Shown one piece after another: positions 6,417-16,800 of a stretch of DNA of 49,390 bases. The notes beneath the pieces were generated by a model. That model saw nothing but the letters and a program-made list of their open reading frames with translations, was not told where the DNA came from and did not search any database. The position numbers were made by a program, and so were the translations under genes. The first letter of the stretch is position 1, and each line of letters opens with the position of its first letter. Source of the stretch: a virus. Where the stretch lies: positions 1-49,390 of IMG/VR virus record IMGVR_UViG_3300046488_000055, one strand, 5' to 3'.

Positions 6417-7560
6417 TACAAATCCTTCGCTTAATATGCTAATGCCAGTGCCGGTCGTAGGAGTAGATCCAGGACCGGATTGGGCAGTACAGATTGATAA
6501 CTGCTTAACAATTATTGACGGGCATGATCATTCACCTGGCTATGGTGTTAAGATTAATCCAGCAGGTATTGATATCAATGGGCCTCTAAGCTTTAACACT
6601 AATAGTGCGACTACTCTCCTCTCTGCTCAATATGTCTCTCAAATGACGACTTTAGTTGGAGCATCAAGTACTTACGTAGTTAATGGCGATCTCTATTATA
6701 ACAATGGTGCAGGTGTGCCTGTTCAACTCACTAGCGGTGGATCTATTGTAGGTGCTGCAGGATCTATTGCAGGACTAGTTTCTCCAGCTAGTGCGTCTTA
6801 TGTATCTGGATCTAGTACGTTTGTATGGCAAAGTAACGCGTTTACTCCAGCTAATATGGATATGGCGAGTATTACATTACGTAATTTGATTGCCAATAGT
6901 AATGGCTTAACACTAGAAGCTCCTGCAGCAATGGGAGTGAGTTACACTTTAGTACTGCCAGCTTTGCCAGTTGGTGGAACTAGATTAATGACCTTAGATA
7001 CTAGCGGTAACATGGCTGCTAATACTACCATCGACAACGTAACACTCACTAACGTCGGTGGAGTTATTGGAGTGCCAGCTAGTGGAATAACAGATACACA
7101 GATTGCTCCAGCTACAATTACTAAAGATAAGTTAGCTGCTCTTGGACAACAGATTAGTGCAAGTTGTGGAGTGTTTACTACTACATCAACTACTGCCGTA
7201 CCCGTGACTAATCTCACAGTTACTATTATAACAACCGGAAGGCCTATAATGATCGGACTTCAAAATAGCTGCACCGCGCCAGGATCTGAAGGACAGATAG
7301 GTGCAAATACAAACGGCAATGGAGGATTAATACTTTCTTTATATAAGGGAGCAGCACTAATATCAAATTATACTCTTGCATTTACTGCAGAACCTAATGA
7401 TGGGTGGACCACTTACCCAACCTTAACGACTCCGCCTCCTTCTGTATTTTTAATTGATCCAGTCGCGGCAGGGACTTATACTTATACAGTAAAACTTCAA
7501 GCGCTACCAGGATCTCTCGCTTATTGTGATTTCGTACAACTATTCGCCTATGAGCTTTAA
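6406..7560 (+). CDS. virion/tail fibre-type protein
   Basis: A 384-residue protein. The N-terminus (NMLMPVPVVGVDPGPDWA, DNCLTIIDGHDHSPGYGVKI, AGIDINGPLSF) is a recognisable phage virion module often placed just upstream of the stabilisation or nozzle protein. The middle (DLYYNNGAGVPVQLTSGG, TPANMDMASITLRN) continues this family. The C-terminal 150 residues form a Thr/Val-rich beta region (VTNLTVTIITTGRPIMIGL) like a receptor-facing or trimerising domain. It is tightly packed between small structural genes and begins inside the end of the previous gene. Confidence 0.7.
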   Translation: MPTNTNPSLNMLMPVPVVGVDPGPDWAVQIDNCLTIIDGHDHSPGYGVKINPAGIDINGPLSFNTNSATTLLSAQYVSQMTTLVGASSTYVVNGDLYYNNGAGVPVQLTSGGSIVGAAGSIAGLVSPASASYVSGSSTFVWQSNAFTPANMDMASITLRNLIANSNGLTLEAPAAMGVSYTLVLPALPVGGTRLMTLDTSGNMAANTTIDNVTLTNVGGVIGVPASGITDTQIAPATITKDKLAALGQQISASCGVFTTTSTTAVPVTNLTVTIITTGRPIMIGLQNSCTAPGSEGQIGANTNGNGGLILSLYKGAALISNYTLAFTAEPNDGWTTYPTLTTPPPSVFLIDPVAAGTYTYTVKLQALPGSLAYCDFVQLFAYEL

Positions 7561-7562
7561 AT

Positions 7563-10500
7563 ATGGCACTAAATAAGCAGCCCGCATCAATTAACTTTGC
7601 CCAAGGATTAGACACTAAGTCTGATCCTTGGCAGGTTCAAGCAGGCAGCATGCTACAACTAGTGAACTCAATATTCACTAAAGGCGGCATGTTACAAAAG
7701 CGTAATGGCAATAAGCTATTAGCTACACTCAACTCCGCAGCTGATCAACTCGCAGTATTTAAAGGTAATGCAATTGCTATTGGTGATAGGGTTCAAATGC
7801 TTAGCCAATCTACTAATACTTGGATTGATAAGGGACCATATAAAGAAGTAAGCCTTAATGCAGTTCCGACAGTTCGTACGGCTACTAGCCAACTCACAGT
7901 AGACGTAGCAGTGAATAATGATCTAGCTTGTTCTGCTTGGATGGATTCAGATACAAAGTGCTACTATCAAATAACGGATTCAACTACTGGCCAAATAACA
8001 ATTCCAAGGGTTCAACTATCAACAGGCGCGGCAATGCCTCGAACCTTCAGTCTAGGCGCTTACCTTATTGTCACTTATCTTATCCCAGTATCAGGCTTCA
8101 GCTTAGCTTACATTGCTATTCCGATTAATAACCCTGGATCACCAATAGCGCCCGTAGCGCTCAGTACTCAAGCTAAAAGCTTAACCGCAGGCTATGATGG
8201 CTACGTAGCTAACAATACCCTCTATTTAGCTTTTAACGGCTCTGACATTGGCGGCAGTATCAGGGCTACTACCGTCGACCAACACCTCATTCAACACGGC
8301 GTAGTGACCTTTGCAGGCAAAACAGCCGACCTACTATCTTTGACCGCCGATGAGACCACCACAGCACCTACAATATACATAACGTATTGGAATAGCAGCT
8401 CGACTAATGGCAGCGTTTTAAAAACAGATCAGAACTTAGCTTCATCAGGAACAGCTACGCCTATTATTACAGGCGAAAACCTCGTAGCTCTCACTAGTGT
8501 CGCTGCCAATAACCAAGTAAAAGTATATTATGAAGTGTCTAATACTTATACATATTCAAGCGTTCGTACCGATTACATAAAGAAAACCACTTGTACAAAT
8601 CTTGGAGTTACAACAGCACCAACAATAGTACTTAGATCTGTAGGCTTAGGCTCTAAAGCTTTCATAGTTAATGGTGTCGTCTATATGGTAGTAACCTATT
8701 CAGGTACCCTACAGCCTTCTAACTTCTTAATATCAGAGATTGGGACAATTATTCCTAAAACGGGACAAATTGTGTCCCGATTCGCATATTCTAATGCTGG
8801 TGGATATGCAATTAATCAAATACTTCCATCAGTTACTGTAATAGACAATGTAGCCTCATTGGGATACCTGTTTAAAGATCAGCTCACAGCTGTTAACAAG
8901 AGCCAAAACGCACCAGCTGTTAACGGCATTTACTCCCAGACTGGTATTAACCTTGCTAACTTCACTATCGGTAACGTCACTGTAGGATCAGCTGAACTTG
9001 GCGGCGCATTACATCTTACTGGCGGTATGCTATGGATGTATGATGGTGGTTATCCAGTAGAGCACGGCTTTAACGTATTCCCAGAAGATATTGGATACAC
9101 AGCAAATACTACCGGCGGATTAATGTCAGCGCAGCTATATAACTATCAAGTCACTTATGAATGGACAGATGCTTCAGGTAACCTTCATAGATCAGCGCCT
9201 AGTATCCCTACTGCAGTTACGACCGTAGCTGGTATCGCTTCAGTTACCTTGCAGATACCAACACTTAGGCTAACGTATAAAGTCGCTCCTAATCCAGTGA
9301 GAATAGTAATCTATCGTTGGAGTGTCGCACAAGAGAACTTTTACCAAGTAACCTCGATTATGAATCCCATAATCAATGATACAACTGTAGATTCTATTAC
9401 ATACGTTGACACATTATCTGACAGCGCTATTATCGGCAATCAACTCCTATACACAACTGGTGGAGTACTAGAAGATATCCCAGCTCCCAGCGTTAAAGCG
9501 TTAACTATCTTTAAATCTCGTCTGTGGATCATTGATGGTGAAGATCAGAACACGCTTTGGTACTCTAAAATCACACTACAAAACACACCTGTGGAGATGA
9601 GTGATCTTCAAACTATCTATGTCTCCCCTACAATCTCTTCTCAAGGTTCAACAGGCACTAACCAATGCTTATTCCCAATGGATGATAAGCTGTGTTTATT
9701 TAAGTCAGATGCCATATATTACATCACAGGTAATGGTCCCGATATTACAGGAGCTAATAGTGATTATGGTGATCCTACATTTATTACTGCCACAGTCGGC
9801 TGTTCTAACCCTAATTCTATTGTATTTACTCCAAATGGATTAATGTTTCAATCTGATAAAGGTATTTGGCTATTAGGAAGAGATCTCAGCTCTAAGTACA
9901 TTGGAGCTCCAGTAGAAGCCTATAATAAAAATAAAGTACTTTCAGCTGTTGCTATCCCAGGACAAAATCAAATCAGATTTACACTCGATAATGGTGTTAC
10001 ATTAATGTATGATTATTACTACAATCAATGGGGTACTTTTGAGGGAATGCCAGGAACTTCATCAGTAATTTATCAAGGATTACATACATATATCAATTCT
10101 AATAGCGAAACACTACAAGAGAACCCAGGATCATATCTTGATGCAACAAGACCTGTCAATATGAAGTTTAAAACTGCTTGGATTCAACTCGCAGGGCTCC
10201 AAGGCTTTCAACGTGCATACTACTTTTACCTGCTCGGGCAGTATTATTCGCCACATAGGTTAAACATAGAAGTCGCCTATGACTTTAATCCCTCTCCCAC
10301 ACAAACCACTACTGTTATGCCAGTAAATTTCAATGGTTTCTATGGTGATGATCCATTGTATGGTGATAGTTCTCCATACGGCGGAGAGAGTCAAGTAGAG
10401 CAATGGAGAATCTTTTTAGATCAACAAAAATGCTCTAGCTTTCAGATTACTATCAGTGAAGCATTCGATCCTCAGTTCGGAGCATCACTTGCTGGTGCTG

Positions 10501-10583
10501 GACTTACACTATCAGGTTTAAATTTAGTTGTGGGCGTCAAAAAAGGCTACAGGCCTCTCGCCGCTCGAAACTCTACAGGTTAA
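7563..10583 (+). CDS. large beta-propeller nozzle / DNA-stabilisation protein
   Basis: A 1006-residue beta-rich protein. The N-terminus (PASINFAQGLDTKSDPWQV, LQLVNSIFTKGGMLQKRNG) and the late region (MDDKLCLFKSDAIYYITG, TVGCSNPNSIVFTPNGLMF, SDKGIWLLGRDLS) match the style of P22 gp10 / T7 gp12-type proteins that close the head-tail channel. The central 450 residues are divergent repeats of short strands, as in a propeller. The C-terminal 150 residues (DDPLYGDSSPYGG) are typical of this class in unclassified podoviruses. It is the main argument for a short tail. The exact family needs a profile search. Confidence 0.7.
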   Translation: MALNKQPASINFAQGLDTKSDPWQVQAGSMLQLVNSIFTKGGMLQKRNGNKLLATLNSAADQLAVFKGNAIAIGDRVQMLSQSTNTWIDKGPYKEVSLNAVPTVRTATSQLTVDVAVNNDLACSAWMDSDTKCYYQITDSTTGQITIPRVQLSTGAAMPRTFSLGAYLIVTYLIPVSGFSLAYIAIPINNPGSPIAPVALSTQAKSLTAGYDGYVANNTLYLAFNGSDIGGSIRATTVDQHLIQHGVVTFAGKTADLLSLTADETTTAPTIYITYWNSSSTNGSVLKTDQNLASSGTATPIITGENLVALTSVAANNQVKVYYEVSNTYTYSSVRTDYIKKTTCTNLGVTTAPTIVLRSVGLGSKAFIVNGVVYMVVTYSGTLQPSNFLISEIGTIIPKTGQIVSRFAYSNAGGYAINQILPSVTVIDNVASLGYLFKDQLTAVNKSQNAPAVNGIYSQTGINLANFTIGNVTVGSAELGGALHLTGGMLWMYDGGYPVEHGFNVFPEDIGYTANTTGGLMSAQLYNYQVTYEWTDASGNLHRSAPSIPTAVTTVAGIASVTLQIPTLRLTYKVAPNPVRIVIYRWSVAQENFYQVTSIMNPIINDTTVDSITYVDTLSDSAIIGNQLLYTTGGVLEDIPAPSVKALTIFKSRLWIIDGEDQNTLWYSKITLQNTPVEMSDLQTIYVSPTISSQGSTGTNQCLFPMDDKLCLFKSDAIYYITGNGPDITGANSDYGDPTFITATVGCSNPNSIVFTPNGLMFQSDKGIWLLGRDLSSKYIGAPVEAYNKNKVLSAVAIPGQNQIRFTLDNGVTLMYDYYYNQWGTFEGMPGTSSVIYQGLHTYINSNSETLQENPGSYLDATRPVNMKFKTAWIQLAGLQGFQRAYYFYLLGQYYSPHRLNIEVAYDFNPSPTQTTTVMPVNFNGFYGDDPLYGDSSPYGGESQVEQWRIFLDQQKCSSFQITISEAFDPQFGASLAGAGLTLSGLNLVVGVKKGYRPLAARNSTG

Positions 10584-10981
10584 TGAGAATAGAACGATTC
10601 AATATATTAGATCATATGGACCACATAGAGTTTATGTGTATGCTCAGACAAGCCTATACACCAACTAGCGACGAGATGCCGTCTATTGGTTATATCGCAT
10701 TTGAAGATGAGATGCCAATAGCCGCTGCGTTCCTACGTAAAGTAGAAGGTGGATATGGTCAAATTGATGGATTGGTGTCTAATCCAGAGTGTCCATGTCA
10801 TCTTCGTCATATTGCAATGGATATAGTAATCAAGAGATGCATATCAGATGCAAAAGCTCTTAAGATTACGCAACTTATGGCCTTTTGTAAAGACGAATCG
10901 CCTATAATGAGATCTAAGCGACTAGGTTTTGTGGAGTTACCGCATAAACTAATGGCTTTGGATCTTAACGGAAAGGCATAA
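10583..10981 (+). CDS. GNAT-like acetyltransferase
   Basis: A 132-residue protein with a GNAT-like strand-helix order: GYIAFEDEMPIAAAFLRK (strands 2-4), IDGLVSNPECP, a helix HLRHIAMDIVIKRCISDAK, then ITQLMAFCKDESPIMRSKRLGF, which is the usual C-terminal RSxxLGF ending. The acetyl-CoA P-loop (Q/R-x-x-G-x-G/A) is not clean; LRHIAMD occupies its place, so activity is uncertain. Similar small GNAT proteins often sit among ejection genes in podoviruses. It shares one base with the preceding stop. Confidence 0.6.
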   Translation: MRIERFNILDHMDHIEFMCMLRQAYTPTSDEMPSIGYIAFEDEMPIAAAFLRKVEGGYGQIDGLVSNPECPCHLRHIAMDIVIKRCISDAKALKITQLMAFCKDESPIMRSKRLGFVELPHKLMALDLNGKA

Positions 10982-10983
10982 TC

Positions 10984-12171
10984 GTGGGCTTCTTAGGTGG
11001 ATTATTAGGCGGTGGATCAGGATCTAACTTTAAAGCAACGGGTGCTCCTGCAATTCAAGGAGCTAATGCCGGTCAAGCCAACACAGCTTATGATCAAACT
11101 CAACAAGGTTTACTTCAACAACAAGCATTCGCTCAAGCACTTCAAGCTCAAAACGGTATTGGTAATCAATCAAGCGTATTTAATCAACTTCAAGGCGTAG
11201 CTAATGGTACAGGACCTAATCCTGCGCAAGCACAACTAGCTCAAGCAACAGGCGCTAACGTTGCTAATCAAGCATCATTAATGGCTGGACAACGTGGCGC
11301 ATCTGCTAATCCTGGTATGATTGCACGTCAAGCAGCACAACAAGGCGCTGCTACTCAGCAACAAGCTGCAGGACAAGGCGCAACACTACAAGCTCAACAA
11401 AGTTTAGCTGCAATGAATCAATTAGGCGGTATTGCAGGACAACAAGTCGGACAACAACAAGCGGCTAACATGGGATATAATCAAGCAGCTCAAGGACAGC
11501 AAAGTAATATCTTAGGCGCTATTAACGCGCAAAACGCTAATGCAACAGCTATGCAAAGCAATATGAATAACGCAAACGCTGGTGTTGCAGTAGAAAATGC
11601 AAAACAACAAGGTGGTTTATTAGGAGGCGCGTTAGGTGGTATTGGTACGGCAGCTCTCGGCGCATTAACCGGCGGAGCATCTACAGCACTCGGTGCAATA
11701 GGTAGCGCGGCGGGAGGAGGTATGGGTAATAGTTCTTCTACATCTCAATTCGGTGGATTAGGCGGGAACTTATCGTTTATGGCTCAAGGGGGACAAGTAC
11801 CTCCAATGGTTTCAGGCGGTCCTAAGTCTAGAGTAGGAGCGCATCTTAAAGGTGAATCTATTCCTATGCAAGCTCCAATGCTTGCTCAAGGCGGCGCAGT
11901 ACCAGCTATGGTATCACCAGGTGAAATGTACCTTCCACCAAAAGCAGCGGCTAAAGTAGCTGCGGGTAAAGAATCACCAAAAGCTGAAGGCCAAGTAATC
12001 CCAGGTAAAGCTAAAGTATCTGGAGATAGTACAGAAAATGATACAGTAGCTAAAACATTAGAAGCCGGTGGATGTGTGATCCCGCGCACTCACATGAAAG
12101 ACGAAAAGACTGCAATCGCTTTCGTTAGAGCTCATATGTCTAAAGCTGCAGCATTAAAAGGTAATAAGTAA
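10984..12171 (+). CDS. Gln/Ala-rich internal (ejection) protein
   Basis: A 395-residue protein beginning at GTG. Residues 1-12 are Gly-rich (GFLGGLLGGGSGS), residues about 20-200 are a Gln/Ala/Asn-rich helical segment, and residues 205-240 form a Gly/Ala hydrophobic stretch (LLGGALGGIGTAALGAL) that could insert into membrane. The C-terminus has repeated GGxVPxMVSxGE blocks (GGAVPAMVSPGEMYLPP) frequent in phage internal virion proteins. Low complexity and position fit a podoviral DNA-injection protein delivered into the cell envelope. It shares a base with the next start. Confidence 0.65.
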   Translation: MGFLGGLLGGGSGSNFKATGAPAIQGANAGQANTAYDQTQQGLLQQQAFAQALQAQNGIGNQSSVFNQLQGVANGTGPNPAQAQLAQATGANVANQASLMAGQRGASANPGMIARQAAQQGAATQQQAAGQGATLQAQQSLAAMNQLGGIAGQQVGQQQAANMGYNQAAQGQQSNILGAINAQNANATAMQSNMNNANAGVAVENAKQQGGLLGGALGGIGTAALGALTGGASTALGAIGSAAGGGMGNSSSTSQFGGLGGNLSFMAQGGQVPPMVSGGPKSRVGAHLKGESIPMQAPMLAQGGAVPAMVSPGEMYLPPKAAAKVAAGKESPKAEGQVIPGKAKVSGDSTENDTVAKTLEAGGCVIPRTHMKDEKTAIAFVRAHMSKAAALKGNK

Positions 12172-13853
12172 TGGCTAAGCTCTCCTTAGACCTAAAACAT
12201 TTTAAAAAGATTGGCGGAGATGACCAATCTACGGTTCTTCGCCATGCTAACGGGCATGAGATGAAGATTATGCATTCGGCATTATCTCCAGAGCAACAAT
12301 CCGTTTTTAAAGCTCTTCCCGCTCTTGCTCAAGCATCTAGTGGTGAACCACAACAGAAAGTACAAAAATATGCTGATGGAACTCCAGACGGTGGAGCTCA
12401 AGATGCGCCACAGGACGCGAATCCTGCAACACCCCAGCCCGTAACTATTAACATTGCTCCGCAAGGCGCGCCTTCCGGTCAAATGCAACAGCAAGTACCT
12501 GAGAACTTAGCTAATCCTAATCCAGGTGCTCAAGCTATGGCTCAGGCACCACAACCTGCTCCAGCGCGAGCTCCGGATCAATACGGTATTGATAAAGAAG
12601 CATTTGCAGCAGCTAATATTCCTAAGAGTGTAGCAGGTAAAGAAGATGCTATTGGGCATGGGACACCAGCAATGGCTGGAGAGCAGGCGGCGCCAACAGA
12701 AGCTGATCCTTATGGACTTAATGCCCAAACGGAAGCATTTGGTCGGGGCTTAGGTGAAAAACAATTAGGTATTGTTGGTGAATCTCTAGCATCACAACAA
12801 CAAGCTCAAATGCAAGCAGATGTTGCACATCAAGCTGCAAATGCTGCACAAGGTATTCAATCTACCTACATGAAACATAATACAGATCTAGAGCAAGAGC
12901 GTCAAAACTTTAGAGATGACCTTCAAAATCAACATATTGATCCAAATCATTACCTTAACTCTATGGGTACGGGCGGTAGAATTGCGACGGCTATTGGACT
13001 AATACTAGGTGGTATGGGCGGCGGACTTACACACCAACAAAATCCAGCTTTGCAGTTCCTTAATCAACAAATTGATCGAGACATTGATAGTCAAAAGCAA
13101 GAACTAGGCAAAAAAGAAAATCTATTAAACGCTAATCTTCGTCAGTTTGGTAATCTTCGTGATGCTACAGACATGACTCGCGTTATGCAAAATGATATCG
13201 TTAGTATGAAGTTAAGAGAAGCAGCAGCTAAAGCCGGTACGCCAGCAGCTGCAGCGGCGGCATTAAAAGCAGCTGGTGATCTTGATATGCAATCAGCGCC
13301 TATTCAAGCGCAAATGGCTTTACGTAAAACCGTAATGAGCTCAATGGGTAATGTAGGACAAAATCCAGATCAAATGGGTACAATGATTCAAGGTATGCGC
13401 ATGCTTAGTCCTGAATTAGCAAAGTCTATGGAAGAACGCTTTGTACCTGGTATTGGTATGGCAAGTATTCCAGTTCCTAATGATGCTCGTAATACACTAA
13501 TCGCTAAGAATCAATTAAATAAGATGGCGACAGACTTCTATCAATGGAGTCAAAAGCATTCCGGTACATTAGATCCGCGCATTGTAAATGAAGGTAAGAC
13601 TAAAGCAGCTGAGCTTCAATCATTATATCGTAATAGTATCAATGGCGGCGTATTTAAAAAAGGTGAGCAGGATTTCATCGACAACATCATTGACTCAGAT
13701 CCTACTAAGTTTTTCAACTCTCTTCGTGTACTCCCAAAACTAAAAGAAGTAATTAATAATAACAATTCTCAACTCAATACACTTAAAAAAGGTTTAGGTC
13801 TTCCTAGTGCTCCACAAATTCAAGAGAGCGCTCCCGTTTTTAACAAAAAGTAG
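12171..13853 (+). CDS. internal virion (ejection) protein, 560 aa
   Basis: The N-terminal 150 residues are Pro/Gln/Ala-rich and probably disordered (DGTPDGGAQDAPQDANPAT). Residues about 195-250 are a long Gln-rich coiled helix, about 265-285 a Gly-rich hydrophobic segment (TAIGLILGGMGGGLTHQQ), and the rest is helical (FLNQQIDRDIDSQKQELGKKENLLN). This architecture matches the second member of a podoviral ejection trio. It is preceded by the Gln/Ala-rich protein and followed after 6 bp by the giant internal protein. Confidence 0.65.
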   Translation: MAKLSLDLKHFKKIGGDDQSTVLRHANGHEMKIMHSALSPEQQSVFKALPALAQASSGEPQQKVQKYADGTPDGGAQDAPQDANPATPQPVTINIAPQGAPSGQMQQQVPENLANPNPGAQAMAQAPQPAPARAPDQYGIDKEAFAAANIPKSVAGKEDAIGHGTPAMAGEQAAPTEADPYGLNAQTEAFGRGLGEKQLGIVGESLASQQQAQMQADVAHQAANAAQGIQSTYMKHNTDLEQERQNFRDDLQNQHIDPNHYLNSMGTGGRIATAIGLILGGMGGGLTHQQNPALQFLNQQIDRDIDSQKQELGKKENLLNANLRQFGNLRDATDMTRVMQNDIVSMKLREAAAKAGTPAAAAAALKAAGDLDMQSAPIQAQMALRKTVMSSMGNVGQNPDQMGTMIQGMRMLSPELAKSMEERFVPGIGMASIPVPNDARNTLIAKNQLNKMATDFYQWSQKHSGTLDPRIVNEGKTKAAELQSLYRNSINGGVFKKGEQDFIDNIIDSDPTKFFNSLRVLPKLKEVINNNNSQLNTLKKGLGLPSAPQIQESAPVFNKK

Positions 13854-13859
13854 GTTTTA

Positions 13860-16800
13860 ATGTCCGAGAAAAAATCAATCGTTGATTCCATTATGGAGAA
13901 GCGTCGAAAACTAGCGGATGGTGGAGATGTGTTGCCAGAAGCAACACCAACGCCAGAAGCCGGTCCAGGCAATGAAGAGACGCAAGTTAATCCTCCAGGT
14001 AACTTAGCTTATAATGCAGCTAAAACCTTTCTAGGTGATAAGCCTCAAGCTGAAGGCGTTACCGAGAGTATGTCGCCCATTGACTTCGTTACTCCAGGCG
14101 CTATTGGCGAAGGTGTAGGAATGGGAGCTAGAGGCGTTAAAGCTATGGCTGAGGCCGCTCCTCGTATTCTTGGTAATGAGATTGGTACAGCAGGAGCTAG
14201 AGCGGCAGCTCCAGCTTTAAACAATCTTGGAATGTATTCTAAGCTAGAGCAGACCATTGCTAGTAAGATGGGCGGTAAAGCATCTCCTGATGAAATCATG
14301 GGAATGATTAAGAATGATGTTAAACCTGATGAAGTAAAATATTCTGGTTTACAAGACTTTTTTGATAAGAAAGTAATAGACGAGAAAGAGCGCTTGTATC
14401 CTTCTAGGCACGACGATCCGTTTGAAGTTGTATCTGCGCTAGGTAAACAGCAAGATAATGAAGCAGCTATACGTAAAGGCGTTAAGATTGATAAGAATGA
14501 GTTACTAGCTCATCTAGAAGCTAATAGACTTCCAGTACAGGAAAAAACCTTAGGCGGTTCGCTCAATAATAAGATAATGTATGATGATAAACAATTTACT
14601 CCAGATGAAATGGCTAACAAGGAGTTTGGTGTTGGTTATAATTATCTTGATTCACAACAAAGAGAAATAATAGATTCGTGGGTGCCTAGCAACGGAAAAA
14701 CTATTTACGGAGACTATACCCTCCCAGGCGGTAAAAACTATAGAGAGAATCTTTATACTTTATCCGATAAGACTGCCCTACCTCCAGGATATAAGATGAA
14801 ACCTATCGGCGCGTTGGGTGATGTAATGGTGACTCGCGGAGATGGTACTAATATAGGTACTTGGTCTAATGAAGATGCTGCAATACGCGCATTTAAAAAT
14901 GATCCTAGCTCAGGGACATATCAATCATCCCACTTCGACGAGCCTAACATCCTTGCCCACAGCCGCGTCAATGACCGCGTAGATGCACAAGGTAACAAAC
15001 ATCTATTTGCTGAAGAGATCCAAAGCGATTGGCACCAAGCTGGTAGAGAAAGAGGCTACCAAAATAAAGCACCATCAGAAAATGAGTTTAAACAATGGTA
15101 TGAAAAATCTGGAAAGCTAACACCGTATGATGCGCTATCTGATGAAGCCAAAGACACAATGAAAAGTGTTATGTCTAAAGAAGGCGTACCTGATGCCCCC
15201 ATGAAGAAGAATTGGCATGAGTTTGTATCTAAAAAACTATTACATGATGCCGCTGAAGGTGGATATGATAATCTCTCTTGGACTACGGGTGAACAACAAG
15301 CTGAGCGTTATGATCTAAGCAAAAAGATCAATAATATTCAGTATAATCCAATGTCTAAAACATTATTCGCTGAAGGCAAAGGTGGAACAACCGTTCTAGA
15401 TCAAAGTGGTGTTATGCCTGAAGACTTACCAGGAATTATAGGGAAAGATGCTGCAAGTAAATTGCTACATGAGGATAGTATCATCTCTAAAAATAAAAAA
15501 GGTGAAGCTTTCTTACATGAAATATCAGGCCAAGATCTCAAAGTCGGCGGCGAAGGCATGAAGGGATTCTATGATAAAATGGTCCCTGATTACATGGGTA
15601 AGATTGGTAAACGCTTTGGGGTTAAGCCCGAGCTTACTAAATTAAATGGGCATGAAGTGCACACAATGAAGCTTACGCCTGAGATGAAAGATACTATCCT
15701 TAAAGAAGGCCTTCCAATGTATGCTAAAGGCGGTCAAGTTCAGAATTACGCTAACGGGGGTGATGTCTCCGGTACTATGGATACACCACAAGATCTCCAG
15801 GCTTATGGTATTCAAGATCCTAATTCGCAATCTATTGTTGCTAATCAGGAGCAGACTCCAGATGCTGTAAACGTATTTAATCCGAATGGCGAACTAGTCT
15901 CCATACCTAGTCATCAGGTTAATGATGCGGTTAATGGTGGATACACATTAGCTACTGATGAGGATATACAAAAGCATCAAAACGAAGCTCAATACGGTAC
16001 ACCTGGACAACAAGCTATTGCAGGTATTGAAGGCGTTGCTAAAGGTATTGCAGGTCCACTTGCTACTGGAGCTGAATTAGCCGCAGGCGTCAGTCCTGAA
16101 GCTATGCGTGGTAGAGAAGAAGCCAATCCTTGGACTGCAGGAGTGGGTGAAGCAGGCGGCTTACTAGGCGGAATGTTTACAGGTACAGGTGAAGCGGCGC
16201 TTGCTGCCAAAGTAGGGATACTAGGCGCTAAAGCTTTACTAGGCACAGCCGCGCCTACATTAGTTACTAAAATCGGATCGCATGCAGTCACAGCGGCTAT
16301 TGAGAATATGGTAATTCAAGGAAGTAATGAAACTTCTAAGATGATCTTAAAAGATCCTGGACAAACAATAGATACTGCAGCTGTTGACATTGGCCTTGCA
16401 GGATTATTAGGCGGAACTATGGGCGCAGGGATTGGCGCGGTGTCTCCGCTATGGCACGCTACTGTTGGCTCTAAAGTAGGTCAAGCACTTAGCTCTATTG
16501 CTAAACGTGCTGGTGGTATAGAGGGTCAAATTCCTACTGCTATGGACGATGTGATTAATCATACTGGAATGACCATAGCTCCAGAGATTCGCGCCGGGTT
16601 GAGTGATGATCCAATGATGCAAAAAGCATTTAGCACATTAAATCAATCAGATACTACAGCGAGCGGTCAAAAGCTTCAAGCAGCGGTAAAAGCTTTTAAA
16701 AATGATGTTATCGCCGCTATGATCAATGCTTTTGGTAGAACACCAGAAGAAGTAGCAGGAATGCCCGAGATCAATAACTATGATCGTGGTAAGGATATTG

